From NCBI GenBank assembly GCA_902566945.1, contig CACFKZ010000005.1, positions 1 through 64,000 on the forward strand: DNA of 64,000 bases, given 5' to 3'. Shown here piece by piece: positions 49,005 through 58,794 of this stretch; position 1 is the stretch's first letter, and each line of letters begins with the position of its first letter. The translations under genes and the position numbers were made by a program. The notes beneath the pieces are model-generated. The model searched no databases. It saw only the letters and a list, made by a program, of their open reading frames with translations, and was not told the DNA's origin. This stretch comes from an uncultured Pelagibacteraceae bacterium. Lineage in GTDB: Bacteria > Pseudomonadota > Alphaproteobacteria > Pelagibacterales > Pelagibacteraceae.

Positions 49005-49796
49005 TCAAGCAGCACTTTCTATTGTATTATTTTTCATAAATTCCTTAGCTAATTTAAAGTAAGATTTGCTACCAACACAATTTTTATCATAAACAACACA
49101 AGGCAATCCGTGTGAGGGTGCTTCTGACAATCTAACATTTCTTTGAATAACAGTTTCATAAACTTTCTCTTTGAAATAATTTCTCGCTTCCCTGTCTACT
49201 TCTGATGATAGTTTGTTCCTTTTATCAAACATAGTTAAAAGAATTCCTCTTATAGAAAGTGTGGGATTAAGATTTTCTTTTATTCTATCTATCGTTTTTA
49301 CCAACTGAGTAATACCCTCTAATGCAAAAAATTCTGTTTGCAAAGGAACTAGTAGCTCATCTGATGCTACTAAAGACATAATAGTAAGCAAGCTCAATGA
49401 AGGAGGACAATCTATAAATATGTTATCATACTTTTTAAGTAATCCTGATTTTTCTGATGAAAGTATTTCTTTTAATACAAATGCTCTTTTAGAGTCGTTT
49501 GCAGTTTCAACTTCTAAACCAGATAAGTTTACATGTGATCCTACGATATCTAAATTTTTAATATTAGTTTTTTGTATTGCATGCCCAAGATCAATTTTTT
49601 TGATTAACAAATTATAAATATTTTTATTTTCATCTGTATTACTTTTACCAAATCCTGTAGTAGCATTTCCTTGAGGGTCTAAATCAATAACAAGATTTGT
49701 TTGACCCAAAATGGACAGTGAAGCAGCTAAATTAATTACCGTTGTAGTTTTACCCACTCCACCCTTTTGATTAATCACCGAAATTGTTGTCGTCAT
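49005..49796 (-). CDS. parA: Chromosome partitioning ATPase ParA
   Basis: ParA is the DNA-binding ATPase that moves ParB-bound origins. The 263-residue protein has the deviant Walker A NQKGGVGKTTTVINLA at residues 9-24, the Walker A' IDLDPQGNATTG, and Walker B IFIDCPPSLSLLT. Its start overlaps the rsmG stop by 4 bases, giving the order mnmG-rsmG-parA-parB. Confidence 0.97.
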   Translation of the reverse strand: MTTTISVINQKGGVGKTTTVINLAASLSILGQTNLVIDLDPQGNATTGFGKSNTDENKNIYNLLIKKIDLGHAIQKTNIKNLDIVGSHVNLSGLEVETANDSKRAFVLKEILSSEKSGLLKKYDNIFIDCPPSLSLLTIMSLVASDELLVPLQTEFFALEGITQLVKTIDRIKENLNPTLSIRGILLTMFDKRNKLSSEVDREARNYFKEKVYETVIQRNVRLSEAPSHGLPCVVYDKNCVGSKSYFKLAKEFMKNNTIESAA

Positions 49797-50404
49797 TTTT
49801 TAAAATCGACTATAATTATTTTAGAGTCTTTATTTGTAATGCTATTTTCAAGTTTATAATCGTATTTTTCCTTTTTGAAAGCTTTTTTTAAATCTTCCTG
49901 TGCGTTTTGACCTTTTAAAATTATTAATTTATGGGACTTTTTAGCGATTTCACGTGAAACTTGTATTATTGCCTCTAATTTCTTGAATGCTCTACTGACT
50001 ATGTAGTCTGTGTCGATAATTTCATCATAAACATTTCCCCTGAGTTCTATTTCTAATGATAATCGATCAATTATATCCTTCAAAAAGGCTCTTTTAACAG
50101 GTGATTTTTCATACAATTTCACGTGAAAGTCCATATTTTTGTTAAATATAGCTAAAATCAAACCTGGGAACCCAGCTCCAGAGCCTAAATCTGACAAGGA
50201 ACCTTTAGAGAAGTCAATAAATTTTACTAATTGTGCTGAATCAAGAATATGTCTATGCCAAATTACGTTTTCAGTACTTTTAGAGATGAAATTATACTTT
50301 TTATTGGCTTTAAGCAATTCAATTATAAAGATTTTTATATCGGATATATTTTTTTCACTAAAATTAAGCTGATGAAGAGTGCTTATAACTTCTTTATCCT
50401 GCAT
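49793..50404 (-). CDS. rsmG: 16S rRNA (guanine527-N7)-methyltransferase
   Basis: RsmG (GidB) methylates G527 of 16S rRNA. The 203-residue protein shows the SAM-binding LSDLGSGAGFPGLILAI (about residues 68-84), VKLYEKSPVKRAFL, and DYIVSRAFKKLEAII. The start shares a base with the mnmG stop. Two parS sites lie in its coding sequence. Confidence 0.95.
   Translation of the reverse strand: MQDKEVISTLHQLNFSEKNISDIKIFIIELLKANKKYNFISKSTENVIWHRHILDSAQLVKFIDFSKGSLSDLGSGAGFPGLILAIFNKNMDFHVKLYEKSPVKRAFLKDIIDRLSLEIELRGNVYDEIIDTDYIVSRAFKKLEAIIQVSREIAKKSHKLIILKGQNAQEDLKKAFKKEKYDYKLENSITNKDSKIIIVDFKK
49947..49962. promoter_or_regulatory. parS site 1 (inside rsmG)
   Basis: The + strand contains the perfect 12-bp palindrome TTTCACGTGAAA at 49949-49960, the core of the ParB target TGTTTCACGTGAAACA. 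It matches 13 of 16 positions overall. It lies about 950 bases from the parB start, next to parA. Confidence 0.85.
50115..50130. promoter_or_regulatory. parS site 2 (inside rsmG)
   Basis: A second perfect TTTCACGTGAAA core lies at 50117-50128, 168 bases from site 1 and in the same gene. Flanking bases deviate from the 16-bp consensus more than in site 1. Two copies of a GC-containing 12-mer palindrome in this AT-rich genome, next to parAB, are unlikely by chance. Confidence 0.82.
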
Positions 50405-52272
50405 TAAGCAGTAGCTTTAAATTTTAGCTTTTTGATGTGAGATAACAAGATTATTATAGCTGCTGGAGTTATACCGTCTATTCTAATTGCCTGTCCTAAC
50501 GTTTTAGGTCTTATAGATATCAGCTTCGACTTTACTTCGTTTGATAAACCGCTTAAATTTTCATAATTTATATTCTCAGGAATAATAACTGACTCGTCTT
50601 TCTTAAAAGATTTAATATCTCGCTCCTGTCTTTTCAAATAACCCATATAGTGAGCATCTGTTACAACCTGTTTTTCTATTGAGTCAGAAAAGGCTGGTAT
50701 ATCAGTAAATATTTGCCTTATTTTTGCCATATTTACTTTTCGTTGACCCATAACTTCCAAACATGATCTTTTAACTCCATCCATAGCAATTTTGATACCA
50801 TTTTTTTTTGCTTCATTAGGAGTCAGGAATTTCGATTCTAAAAAATTATTGAGTGAAGAAATATTCTTTTTCTTTTTTAAAAATATTTTTTTTCTTTCAG
50901 GTCCTACTAAATCTAAATTTATACCAAGCTCGGTTAACCTCTGATCAGCATTATCAGCTCTTAAAGTTAATCTATACTCTGCTCTAGAAGTAAACATACG
51001 ATAAGGTTCAGAAACACCTTTAGTTATTAGATCATCAATCATCACGCCAATGTAAGAAGTTGATCTATCTAAAATGAATTCAGATTTATTTTTAATTTTT
51101 AAAGCGGCATTAATTCCAGCTACCAAACCCTGAGCTGCTGCTTCTTCATAACCAGTGGTACCGTTAATTTGTCCTGCTAAGAATAATGACTTAATTTTTT
51201 TAGTTTCTAAGGTAGCATTAAGTTCTCTTGGATCCACATAATCGTACTCTATAGCATAACCTGCTCTTTTCATCTTAACATGCTCTAAACCCTTGATTTT
51301 AGCTAATATCTTTAGCTGGATCTCCTCTGGAAGAGATGTAGATATACCATTTGGGTAAATAGTATTGTCCTTTAATCCTTCGGGTTCGAGAAAGATTTGA
51401 TGCTGTTTTTTTTCTTTAAACTTTACAATTTTATCTTCTATGGACGGACAATAACGCGGTCCTACACCTTTAATGTTTCCCGAATACATTGCACTGCGAG
51501 AGATATTATCACTGATGATCTTATGAACTTCGTTATTAGTATAAGTCATTCCACATTTGACTTGTTTGTTATCGATTTTGTTTGTAAGGAAAGAAAAATA
51601 AAAATGATCATTATCAGCTGGCTGCATTTCCAAACCATCATAGTTAATTGTGCTACCATCAAGCCTAGGTGGTGTTCCTGTCTTCAATCTTCCTATTTGC
51701 ATTTTAAATTTTTCTAACTGTTCGCTTAAACCTGTTGATGGATTCTCATCGTACCTACCGGCTGGAATTTGAGTTTCCCCTATATGTATTAATCCATTTA
51801 GAAAAGTGCCTGTAGTTAGTATAAGTTCCTTTGTCCTTATTTCTTTGCCACTTTGACATACAAAGCCTATTACTTTGCCATTCTCAAATAAAAATTTAAC
51901 AACAGGATCTGCTATAATCTCTAAATTTTTATAATTAAGTAGTATTTTTTGCATATGCTCTTTGTAAAGAGCTCTATCTGACTGAGTACGTGGGCCCTGT
52001 ACTGCTGGACCCCTACTTCTGTTTAATAATCTGAATTGAATACCAGATTTATCAGCTACAACACCCATAACTCCATCTAAAGCATCTATTTCTCTCACAA
52101 GATGGCCTTTTCCAAGTCCTCCGATAGCAGGGTTGCAGGACATCTCACCAATAGTCTCTATTTTATGTGTAAAAAGGGCACTATTTACACCCATTCTAGC
52201 GGATGCTGCAGCTGCTTCACATCCAGCATGTCCACCCCCTATAACCACTACATCATAGCTTTGTTTAGTCAT
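50404..52272 (-). CDS. mnmG: tRNA uridine-5-carboxymethylaminomethyl modification enzyme MnmG
   Basis: MnmG (GidA) with MnmE modifies wobble uridine 34 of several tRNAs using FAD, NADH and methylene-THF. The 622-residue protein has the FAD motif [19 protein letters not shown] at the N-terminus, [21 protein letters not shown], and the conserved [11 protein letters not shown]. It follows mnmE (42-base gap) and precedes rsmG (shared base). Confidence 0.97.
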   Translation of the reverse strand: MTKQSYDVVVIGGGHAGCEAAAASARMGVNSALFTHKIETIGEMSCNPAIGGLGKGHLVREIDALDGVMGVVADKSGIQFRLLNRSRGPAVQGPRTQSDRALYKEHMQKILLNYKNLEIIADPVVKFLFENGKVIGFVCQSGKEIRTKELILTTGTFLNGLIHIGETQIPAGRYDENPSTGLSEQLEKFKMQIGRLKTGTPPRLDGSTINYDGLEMQPADNDHFYFSFLTNKIDNKQVKCGMTYTNNEVHKIISDNISRSAMYSGNIKGVGPRYCPSIEDKIVKFKEKKQHQIFLEPEGLKDNTIYPNGISTSLPEEIQLKILAKIKGLEHVKMKRAGYAIEYDYVDPRELNATLETKKIKSLFLAGQINGTTGYEEAAAQGLVAGINAALKIKNKSEFILDRSTSYIGVMIDDLITKGVSEPYRMFTSRAEYRLTLRADNADQRLTELGINLDLVGPERKKIFLKKKKNISSLNNFLESKFLTPNEAKKNGIKIAMDGVKRSCLEVMGQRKVNMAKIRQIFTDIPAFSDSIEKQVVTDAHYMGYLKRQERDIKSFKKDESVIIPENINYENLSGLSNEVKSKLISIRPKTLGQAIRIDGITPAAIIILLSHIKKLKFKATA

Positions 52273-52314
52273 ATGATGAATGTAACGAGGTATATTAGGA
52301 ATACAAGAGGTATT

Positions 52315-53643
52315 TTATTTACCTATGCAAAAATCTTTAAATATAGATCCAAGAATTTCCTCAACATCAACCTTACCAACAATACTTCCAAGATGCCTTG
52401 TAGCAATTCTTAAATCTTCGGCAGCTAATTCTAAATCTTTATTTTGATCCTTTTTAAGAAAGTTATCTATTTCTTTTAGGCATTCATTAAGTTTAATTCT
52501 ATGTCTCTCTCTTGTAATTAAAACATTATTATTAGACTTGAATTTTTTACCTAGTTTTTCTTTTATTTTTTTTATCAAACTATCAATATTTTTATTTTCT
52601 TTAACTGAAGCTAACACTGTATCTGCATCAAATTTGTGATTTTGCTTATTCTGCACATCTGACTTGTTTAGCAAAACGATTGTATTTTTATTAATCATTT
52701 TTTTAATTTCATTATTTATACTTTTTGAAGAATTATCAATTACAACAATATTTAAGTCGGCCTCTTTTGATTTTCCTAATGCTAAAGATATACCTTTTTT
52801 TTCAACCTCATTTTGAGCATCTCTTATACCTGCGGTATCAGCTAAAATTACAGGATAACCATCTAAATTTAAATAAGTCTCGATTACATCTCTTGTAGTA
52901 CCTGCTTCATCTGAAACAATAGCAACATCTCTTTTTGCTATCAAATTTAAAAGAGAGGATTTACCTGCATTAACTTCACCTGTTATAGAAACTCTAAATC
53001 CGTCTCTTATTTTCTCTCCTACTTTATTGTCTTCTATTATCTTATGAATATCCTTATGGATTTCTTTAATAGATTTTTGTGCCTCTTTTAAAACTTTTTC
53101 TGGTAAATCATCCTCAGCAAAATCTATTTTGGCTTCTATATAGGATAAAGATTTTATTAATTTTTCTCTTAAATCATTGTAATAATTTGAAGCATTACCT
53201 TGAACTAATTTAACAGCTTGATCTCTTTGAAGTTCTGTCTCTGCATGAATTAAATCACCAATACTCTCAGCTTTTAGAAGATCAATCTTATCATTTTGAA
53301 AAGCTATCTTTGTAAACTCGCCAGGTTCAGCTAGCCTACAGTTATCTTGCTCTGATAATGCCTTTAATAATGCTTTAATAACAGCATTACTTCCATGAAC
53401 CTGAAACTCAGCTAGATCATCACCTGTATAGCTATTTGGTCCAGGAAACCATAATAATAGAGCCTCTGGATCTATAACATTATCGTTTTTAGGATCATAA
53501 AATTTACAAAAGTTAACTTCATTAGACTTTATATTTTTTAACTTAGTCAAATTTTGACAAATCTTAAGAGTTTCCTTTCCTGATATTCTGACAACAGCTA
53601 TTCCGGAAGGGCCACGTCCCGTTGATAATGCGTATATATTCAT
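52315..53643 (-). CDS. mnmE: tRNA modification GTPase MnmE
   Basis: MnmE (TrmE) is the GTPase partner of MnmG. The 442-residue protein has the N-terminal THF-binding domain (STGRGPSGIAVVRISG; GEFTKIAFQNDKIDLLKAE), the G domain with GEVNAGKSSLLN and DTAGIRDAQNEVEKKG, and the C-terminal CIGK with the catalytic-site cysteine. It is divergent from the methyltransferase gene with 23 bases between the starts. Confidence 0.97.
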   Translation of the reverse strand: MNIYALSTGRGPSGIAVVRISGKETLKICQNLTKLKNIKSNEVNFCKFYDPKNDNVIDPEALLLWFPGPNSYTGDDLAEFQVHGSNAVIKALLKALSEQDNCRLAEPGEFTKIAFQNDKIDLLKAESIGDLIHAETELQRDQAVKLVQGNASNYYNDLREKLIKSLSYIEAKIDFAEDDLPEKVLKEAQKSIKEIHKDIHKIIEDNKVGEKIRDGFRVSITGEVNAGKSSLLNLIAKRDVAIVSDEAGTTRDVIETYLNLDGYPVILADTAGIRDAQNEVEKKGISLALGKSKEADLNIVVIDNSSKSINNEIKKMINKNTIVLLNKSDVQNKQNHKFDADTVLASVKENKNIDSLIKKIKEKLGKKFKSNNNVLITRERHRIKLNECLKEIDNFLKKDQNKDLELAAEDLRIATRHLGSIVGKVDVEEILGSIFKDFCIGK

Positions 53644-53666
53644 CTATAAAAGCCTATTATTAATTT

Positions 53667-54506
53667 ATGTTTCAAATTAACTGGAAATTGAAAGCTTTTC
53701 TATACAAAGTTTTCCAATTCTTAAAACTTAAAAAAACTTTTTATTTTATACAAAAGTACATTACAAGAAGATCGAGAGTTAATATCCATGAAATAAATCC
53801 TCACTGGAAAAGACACGAAACATCAATTAAAAACAACGGTTGTAAAAATTTACTAGAAATTGGTGCTGGTAAATCTTTAGAACAAAATATTTATTTTTCA
53901 TATATTTTAAATGGTCAATTAGATCAAACTGTAATTGACATAAGTAAAATGATTGATTTCCAACTTTTTAATGAGGCAAGTAGACAAATCTCAGATTTAT
54001 TAAACCTTAAATTCAAAGGTAATGTTTCTAATCAGGAAGATATTTTAGATCAATACAACATCAAATATATAGCTCCATGTAAAATAGAAGATTTAAAAGA
54101 CAAGAAATTTGATATTTGTGTTTCAACAACTACTCTTGAACATTTCACATTAGACGATTTGAAAAACTTTCTAAAAGATGTAAAAAAAAATCTAAATCTA
54201 AATGGATTAGTTTCATCTTTAATTGATTATAGCGATCATTATTCTCACACAGACAATAGCATTAATTCACTTAATTTTTTAAAATACGATGAGTCTAATT
54301 GGAAGAAGTATAACAATGAATACTTATATCAAAATAGGCTTAGACACCAAGATTATAGGAAATTATTTAATGATTTTAATTATAAAATTCAAAAAGAATA
54401 TAAAGGTAATGCTCTTAAAAAATTTCAAAATATCTCTAGAAAATTTGATGCAGATAATGATGAAACATTCATATGTTGGGGTTACTATTTAATATCAGTT
54501 AATTAA
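53667..54506 (+). CDS. SAM-dependent methyltransferase-like protein
   Basis: The 279-residue protein has a class I methyltransferase pattern: a glycine-rich SAM loop in NLLEIGAGKSLEQN (about residues 66-79) and FDICVSTTTLEHFTLDDL as motif IV with a following helix. The target is unknown; proteins of this kind often act on sugars, lipids or surface polymers. It is a single + strand gene between mnmE and ubiH on the other strand, is very AT-rich, and does not belong to either operon. Its stop overlaps the ubiH stop in TTAA at 54503-54506. Confidence 0.72.
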   Translation: MFQINWKLKAFLYKVFQFLKLKKTFYFIQKYITRRSRVNIHEINPHWKRHETSIKNNGCKNLLEIGAGKSLEQNIYFSYILNGQLDQTVIDISKMIDFQLFNEASRQISDLLNLKFKGNVSNQEDILDQYNIKYIAPCKIEDLKDKKFDICVSTTTLEHFTLDDLKNFLKDVKKNLNLNGLVSSLIDYSDHYSHTDNSINSLNFLKYDESNWKKYNNEYLYQNRLRHQDYRKLFNDFNYKIQKEYKGNALKKFQNISRKFDADNDETFICWGYYLISVN

Positions 54507-55609
54507 TACAATCCTTTATCGGAAATCCTCTTGCTTAAATTAGACAATAATTCAGATTTAGAAACCTGTTTTAAGATTGTTTTTTTTATTGGATCTAAAA
54601 ATTTATTCTGCTTAAAAAAATTATGTGTTGCATCAATACCTAAACCCATAATCATGTTTTCTGGTTTTCTATTTTTGTAAAAATCATTTAACGCATAACT
54701 ATTATTTATAGAAATACCAAGATCAAAATAATATTTTAAAATTTCTTTTAATTTTTTAATATCTCTAATTACCAAGTTAAAGCCTTGTCCTGCGATTGGG
54801 TGTATAACATGAAGTCCTTCTCCTAAAACTAAAATATTCTTTTCGTGATATTGTCTTTTTAAAACAAGAAATATTGGGTAAGATTGTAAATTACTTAAAA
54901 TCAAATTCTCTTTTGCATTAAATATCTCTAAAATTTTAATTTTAACTAAATTATTAATTTCTTTTGCATTTTTTTCATAGAAGCTTTTTTTCAGACTCCA
55001 AACGAATGAGAAACAATCCTTAGAATAAGGCAAAATAGCTAATGGACCTTCTTTTAAAAAGAATTGGCTTGTATTTAAATTCTTAAATTTATGTTTCACA
55101 TGTCCAGTTACTGCTATTTCTTTATAATCTTTTTTAATTGATCTTTTTTTAAATAAGTTGTTATAAATTTTTGACTTACCGCCTAAACAAAGAATTATTA
55201 ATTCAAAGTTTTTAAGTTGCTTGATATCATTTATTTCTTTTCTGATTATATTTACTTTGTTTTTTACTATTTCTTTAAAGAGGAGTTCTTTAATCTTTTG
55301 ATTTTCAAAAACATACATTAAATTATCTTTTTTTTCATTTAAATTTAGAAAATTAATTTTCTCCTTAGATGACTCATAATAAAGTTCTATATTTTTAGAA
55401 GGCCAAAAAAGATTGCTTTTAAAACTCAGAATATTTTCTTTAAAGAATTTAAAATTCGACTCTGAAATTGCAGTTGTTCTTTTATCACGATATTTTAATG
55501 TGTTTTTTGCCACTAGACTCACATGTACGCCTGACATTTTACTTATCACAACTGCTGTCATTAAGCCGGAAAGGCCATCGCCTACTATGCATACTCGTTG
55601 TTTGTTCAT
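54503..55609 (-). CDS. UbiH/UbiF/VisC family FAD-dependent hydroxylase
   Basis: Members hydroxylate the ring of ubiquinone precursors using FAD and NADPH. The 368-residue protein has the dinucleotide motif VCIVGDGLSGLMTAV at residues 6-20, the DG-like LELIILCLGGKS-type middle motif (here FELIILCLGGKS), and the second FAD motif LGEGLHVIHPIAGQGFNLVIRD near the C-terminus. The start at ATG 55609 places the Rossmann motif correctly. Which ring position it hydroxylates cannot be told. UbiB at the window start is in the same pathway. Confidence 0.85.
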   Translation of the reverse strand: MNKQRVCIVGDGLSGLMTAVVISKMSGVHVSLVAKNTLKYRDKRTTAISESNFKFFKENILSFKSNLFWPSKNIELYYESSKEKINFLNLNEKKDNLMYVFENQKIKELLFKEIVKNKVNIIRKEINDIKQLKNFELIILCLGGKSKIYNNLFKKRSIKKDYKEIAVTGHVKHKFKNLNTSQFFLKEGPLAILPYSKDCFSFVWSLKKSFYEKNAKEINNLVKIKILEIFNAKENLILSNLQSYPIFLVLKRQYHEKNILVLGEGLHVIHPIAGQGFNLVIRDIKKLKEILKYYFDLGISINNSYALNDFYKNRKPENMIMGLGIDATHNFFKQNKFLDPIKKTILKQVSKSELLSNLSKRISDKGLY

Positions 55610-55665
55610 ATTAAAAATTTTAACACTTTCATAAAAATGGTAAAAAGTATGTAAATTGATTCGAA

Positions 55666-57747
55666 ATGAATACAAACTTTTTAAATAGTGTAACAAATTT
55701 TTTGAAAAAACGAACCTTTGAATTACTAGGTTTAATCTTAGTTTTATCAAGTGTCGCACTTGCAATTGCCTTTACAACATATTCTCCTGAAGATCCTTCA
55801 TTCATTTATGGAGATAGGAGTTTCGAGATCAAGAATTTTTTTGGGATTTATGGAAGTAGCGTTGCAGATTTTTTATTACAAAGTTTTGGTTTGGCTTCTT
55901 TTTTATTATCACTTAATTTTTTATTTTGGGGATTAGATTTAATAATAAAGAAAGAATTAAAAAGAATAATTTTGAAACTATTTTTAGTTGTTGCTTATTT
56001 AACTGTTGGAACAGTTTTTATCTATTTAACATTCGATAATTCTTTTTGGTTAATTGATAATGGTAATTCAGGTTTTGTTGGAAAAATAACGTATAATTTT
56101 ATAAATACTTGGGCTCCGTGGATTGATAATACATATTCAATTTATGGTCTCCTTTTATTAACTATAATTTTTTTTTCAATTTCAGCTGATATAAATTATA
56201 AAAAAGTATTCTCAGTAATTATTTCTCTTTTTAGAAGAAAGCCTGCGGAAAATATTGAACCGGATTTTGGCAAAATTAATATTGAAGAGCAGCCACAGAC
56301 TTTGGAAAAACCACAGCAATCTTTTTCATTTGGCACTGACACAAGCGCTCAAACAGAGCAATTTACTGCTAAAACTAAATATAAATTACCAGATATAAAT
56401 TATTTAGAAAAAAATTTATCTAAACTTAGTTCTGATGGAAATAAAAATCGTCCTGACGCTGAATTTATGGAAAAAATATTATTAGACTTTGGTATAGACG
56501 GAAAAATTAAAACAATTAATAATGGTCCTGTAGTTAGCCTTTATGAATTTGAGCCAGCTCCTGGTGTAAAAGTATCAAAAATAATAAATTTATCTGAGGA
56601 TCTAGCCAGAAATACTAGTTCAACTTCTACAAGAGTTTCAGTTATTCCAGGAAAAAACACTGTTGGAATTGAAATTCCAAACGAGGAAAGAGAAGGTGTA
56701 TCTCTAAGAGAAATTATTTCTTATAATAAATTTCAAAATAATGATGTAAGACTTCCTATAGCATTAGGTAAAAGTATTTCAGGAATGCCAATTGTTGGTG
56801 ATTTAACTTCAATGCCTCATCTTTTAATTGCAGGTACCACTGGTTCAGGAAAGTCTGTTTGTATTAATACTATAATCGTCTCACTGCTTTACAAACTAAG
56901 TCCAGATCTTTGTAAATTTATTTTAATCGATCCAAAAATGTTAGAGCTATCTACTTACGAAGGAATACCTCATTTGTTAACTCCGGTTATTACTGATGCT
57001 AAGAAAGCTACATCGGCTTTATCATGGACAGTAAAAGAAATGAACAGCAGATATAAATTAATGAGCAAGGTAGGGGTTAGAAACATTGATGGATATAACA
57101 CTAAGCATAAACTTAAAATGCCTTACATCGTTGTAGTAGTTGACGAAATGTCAGACTTAATGCTTGTAGCTGGAAAAGAAATTGAAAACTACATTCAAAA
57201 ATTATCTCAAATGGCAAGAGCTGCCGGTATTCATATCATCATGGCTACACAAAGACCAAGCGTTGATGTAATAACAGGTACAATAAAAGCGAATTTCCCA
57301 ACAAGAATATCTTTTCAAGTTAGTTCCAAGATTGATAGTAGAACAATTTTAGGAGAACAGGGTGCTGAACAATTACTTGGAAAAGGAGACATGTTATTCA
57401 TGTCATCAGCAAACAGAATAGTTAGAATTCATGGCCCTTACGTTTCTGAACAAGAAATTGAGAAAATTACAAACTCGCTAAGAGCTCAGGGAGAGCCAGA
57501 TTATATGGAAGAGATTACTTCCCAAGAAACAACTGAAAGCTCATTAACTCCTGTAGGTGAAGGAGATGAAGATGAATTATATAATCAAGCTGTAGAAATT
57601 ATTAAAGCTGAAGGAAAGGCCTCTACAAGCTTCTTGCAGAGAAAATTACAGATCGGATACAATAGAGCTGCTAGAATTATTGATATGATGGAAGAAAAAG
57701 GAATTGTAAGTAAGGCAAATCATGTTGGTAAACGTGAAGTTCTGTAA
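55666..57747 (+). CDS. ftsK: DNA translocase FtsK
   Basis: FtsK pumps the chromosome termini through the closing septum and activates dimer resolution. The 693-residue protein has four N-terminal membrane helices (within residues 1-180), a short linker, and the RecA-like motor with Walker A IAGTTGSGKSVCINT (about residue 391), the Walker B region IVVVVDEMSDLML, and a C-terminal gamma winged helix (STSFLQRKLQIGYNRAARIID) that reads KOPS sites. The linker is short compared with E. coli. The end overlaps lolA by 26 bases. Confidence 0.96.
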   Translation: MNTNFLNSVTNFLKKRTFELLGLILVLSSVALAIAFTTYSPEDPSFIYGDRSFEIKNFFGIYGSSVADFLLQSFGLASFLLSLNFLFWGLDLIIKKELKRIILKLFLVVAYLTVGTVFIYLTFDNSFWLIDNGNSGFVGKITYNFINTWAPWIDNTYSIYGLLLLTIIFFSISADINYKKVFSVIISLFRRKPAENIEPDFGKINIEEQPQTLEKPQQSFSFGTDTSAQTEQFTAKTKYKLPDINYLEKNLSKLSSDGNKNRPDAEFMEKILLDFGIDGKIKTINNGPVVSLYEFEPAPGVKVSKIINLSEDLARNTSSTSTRVSVIPGKNTVGIEIPNEEREGVSLREIISYNKFQNNDVRLPIALGKSISGMPIVGDLTSMPHLLIAGTTGSGKSVCINTIIVSLLYKLSPDLCKFILIDPKMLELSTYEGIPHLLTPVITDAKKATSALSWTVKEMNSRYKLMSKVGVRNIDGYNTKHKLKMPYIVVVVDEMSDLMLVAGKEIENYIQKLSQMARAAGIHIIMATQRPSVDVITGTIKANFPTRISFQVSSKIDSRTILGEQGAEQLLGKGDMLFMSSANRIVRIHGPYVSEQEIEKITNSLRAQGEPDYMEEITSQETTESSLTPVGEGDEDELYNQAVEIIKAEGKASTSFLQRKLQIGYNRAARIIDMMEEKGIVSKANHVGKREVL

Positions 57748-58291
57748 ACAAATATTTTTAATCTCGTTTTTTCTATTAATAACAACGAGTTTATCAGCTA
57801 ATGAAAAGGATCAAATCGTTGCTCAACTAAATAGCTTAAACACTTTAGAATTTACATTTGATCAATTAATTAATGAAAAAACAGAAAAAGGTAGTTGTCT
57901 TTTAGAGTTTCCTGGAAAATTAAAATGCAATTACTTTGATGAAAAGAAAAAAGAATTAGTTATTAATAATAAGAGGTTATCAATAACACAGAAAAGGTAC
58001 AACAAAACTTATCATTATCCTGTTTCAAAATCACCATTCTTAAATATTTTATATAAAGATAAACTTTTAGAAATTGTGCAATTAGGAGAATTAGAAGTAA
58101 ATGATCAAATAATTAAGCTTATTTATTTTGGTGACAACGAAATTACAGTTTTTTTTGACAAAAAAAATCTAGATTTGAAAGGATGGGAGATTAAAGATCA
58201 ATACAACAATAATATAAATTTCTCACTAAACATTTTTGCTAAAAATAACGTTTTTAATAAGGGTACCTTTAAAGTGCCTGAAATAAACTAA
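57722..58291 (+). CDS. lolA: Outer-membrane lipoprotein carrier LolA
   Basis: LolA carries lipoproteins across the periplasm from LolCDE to the outer membrane. The 189-residue protein has a signal peptide (core IFLISFFLLITTSLSA) and the LolA pattern LNSLNTLEFTFDQL, GSCLLEFPGKLKCNY and SPFLNILY. Its start is inside the 3' end of ftsK, the conserved ftsK-lolA pair. The stop overlaps that of the GNAT gene in CTAA at 58288-58291. Confidence 0.88.
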   Translation: MLVNVKFCKQIFLISFFLLITTSLSANEKDQIVAQLNSLNTLEFTFDQLINEKTEKGSCLLEFPGKLKCNYFDEKKKELVINNKRLSITQKRYNKTYHYPVSKSPFLNILYKDKLLEIVQLGELEVNDQIIKLIYFGDNEITVFFDKKNLDLKGWEIKDQYNNNINFSLNIFAKNNVFNKGTFKVPEIN

Positions 58292-58794
58292 GCTACAAAA
58301 TCAATTTCTTCTTCTTTAAAAATCTCAAAACCTTTAGATTTATAATTTTGTAATGCATGTTTATGGTCTAAACTACAAGTATGAACCCACATTCTTTCAG
58401 GATTTTTTCTTGATGCACTTGCAATTGCATGATTTACAAGTGTTGAACCAAGCTTCAAACCTCTGAATTCTTTTAGTACTCCTAGATTTATAAGCTCTAC
58501 TTCATTTGATCCAGGATGATATTCTTGTTCGTAATATCCTACAAGATCTTCACCTTTTTTAAGAACGTGCGTTTCTAAATTTTTATTCGTAACATACTTT
58601 ACCCACTCACTATCAGACCAAAGTAATCTGTCTCTCCAATAGTGGTCTACACCTATTTGTTTATAAAAAAATTTATTTAAGTGAAAATTATCTTTGTCAT
58701 CCAAAATAATTTGAAAATTTTCTGGCAGGTTTAAATCAACTGTTTTTGAAAAATCTTTAATTTCTAAAAAATATCTTTTTACTCTAGAAACCAT
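58288..58794 (-). CDS. GNAT family N-acetyltransferase
   Basis: The 168-residue protein has a GNAT core: INLGVLKEFRGLKLGSTLVN with the acetyl-CoA-binding R/Q-x-x-G-x-G/A-type loop (FRGLKLGS, about residues 112-119) and a last strand ending NYKSKGFEIFKEEE. The acceptor is unknown. It directly follows the HIT gene (shared base). A GNAT gene in the his/hslUV neighbourhood is common in Alphaproteobacteria. Confidence 0.85.
   Translation of the reverse strand: MVSRVKRYFLEIKDFSKTVDLNLPENFQIILDDKDNFHLNKFFYKQIGVDHYWRDRLLWSDSEWVKYVTNKNLETHVLKKGEDLVGYYEQEYHPGSNEVELINLGVLKEFRGLKLGSTLVNHAIASASRKNPERMWVHTCSLDHKHALQNYKSKGFEIFKEEEIDFVA

Noticed and set aside
51397-52413. Open frames of 106 and 103 residues on the plus strand within mnmG and mnmE
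   Set aside because: They are shadows of strongly conserved genes and have no start signals or family features.
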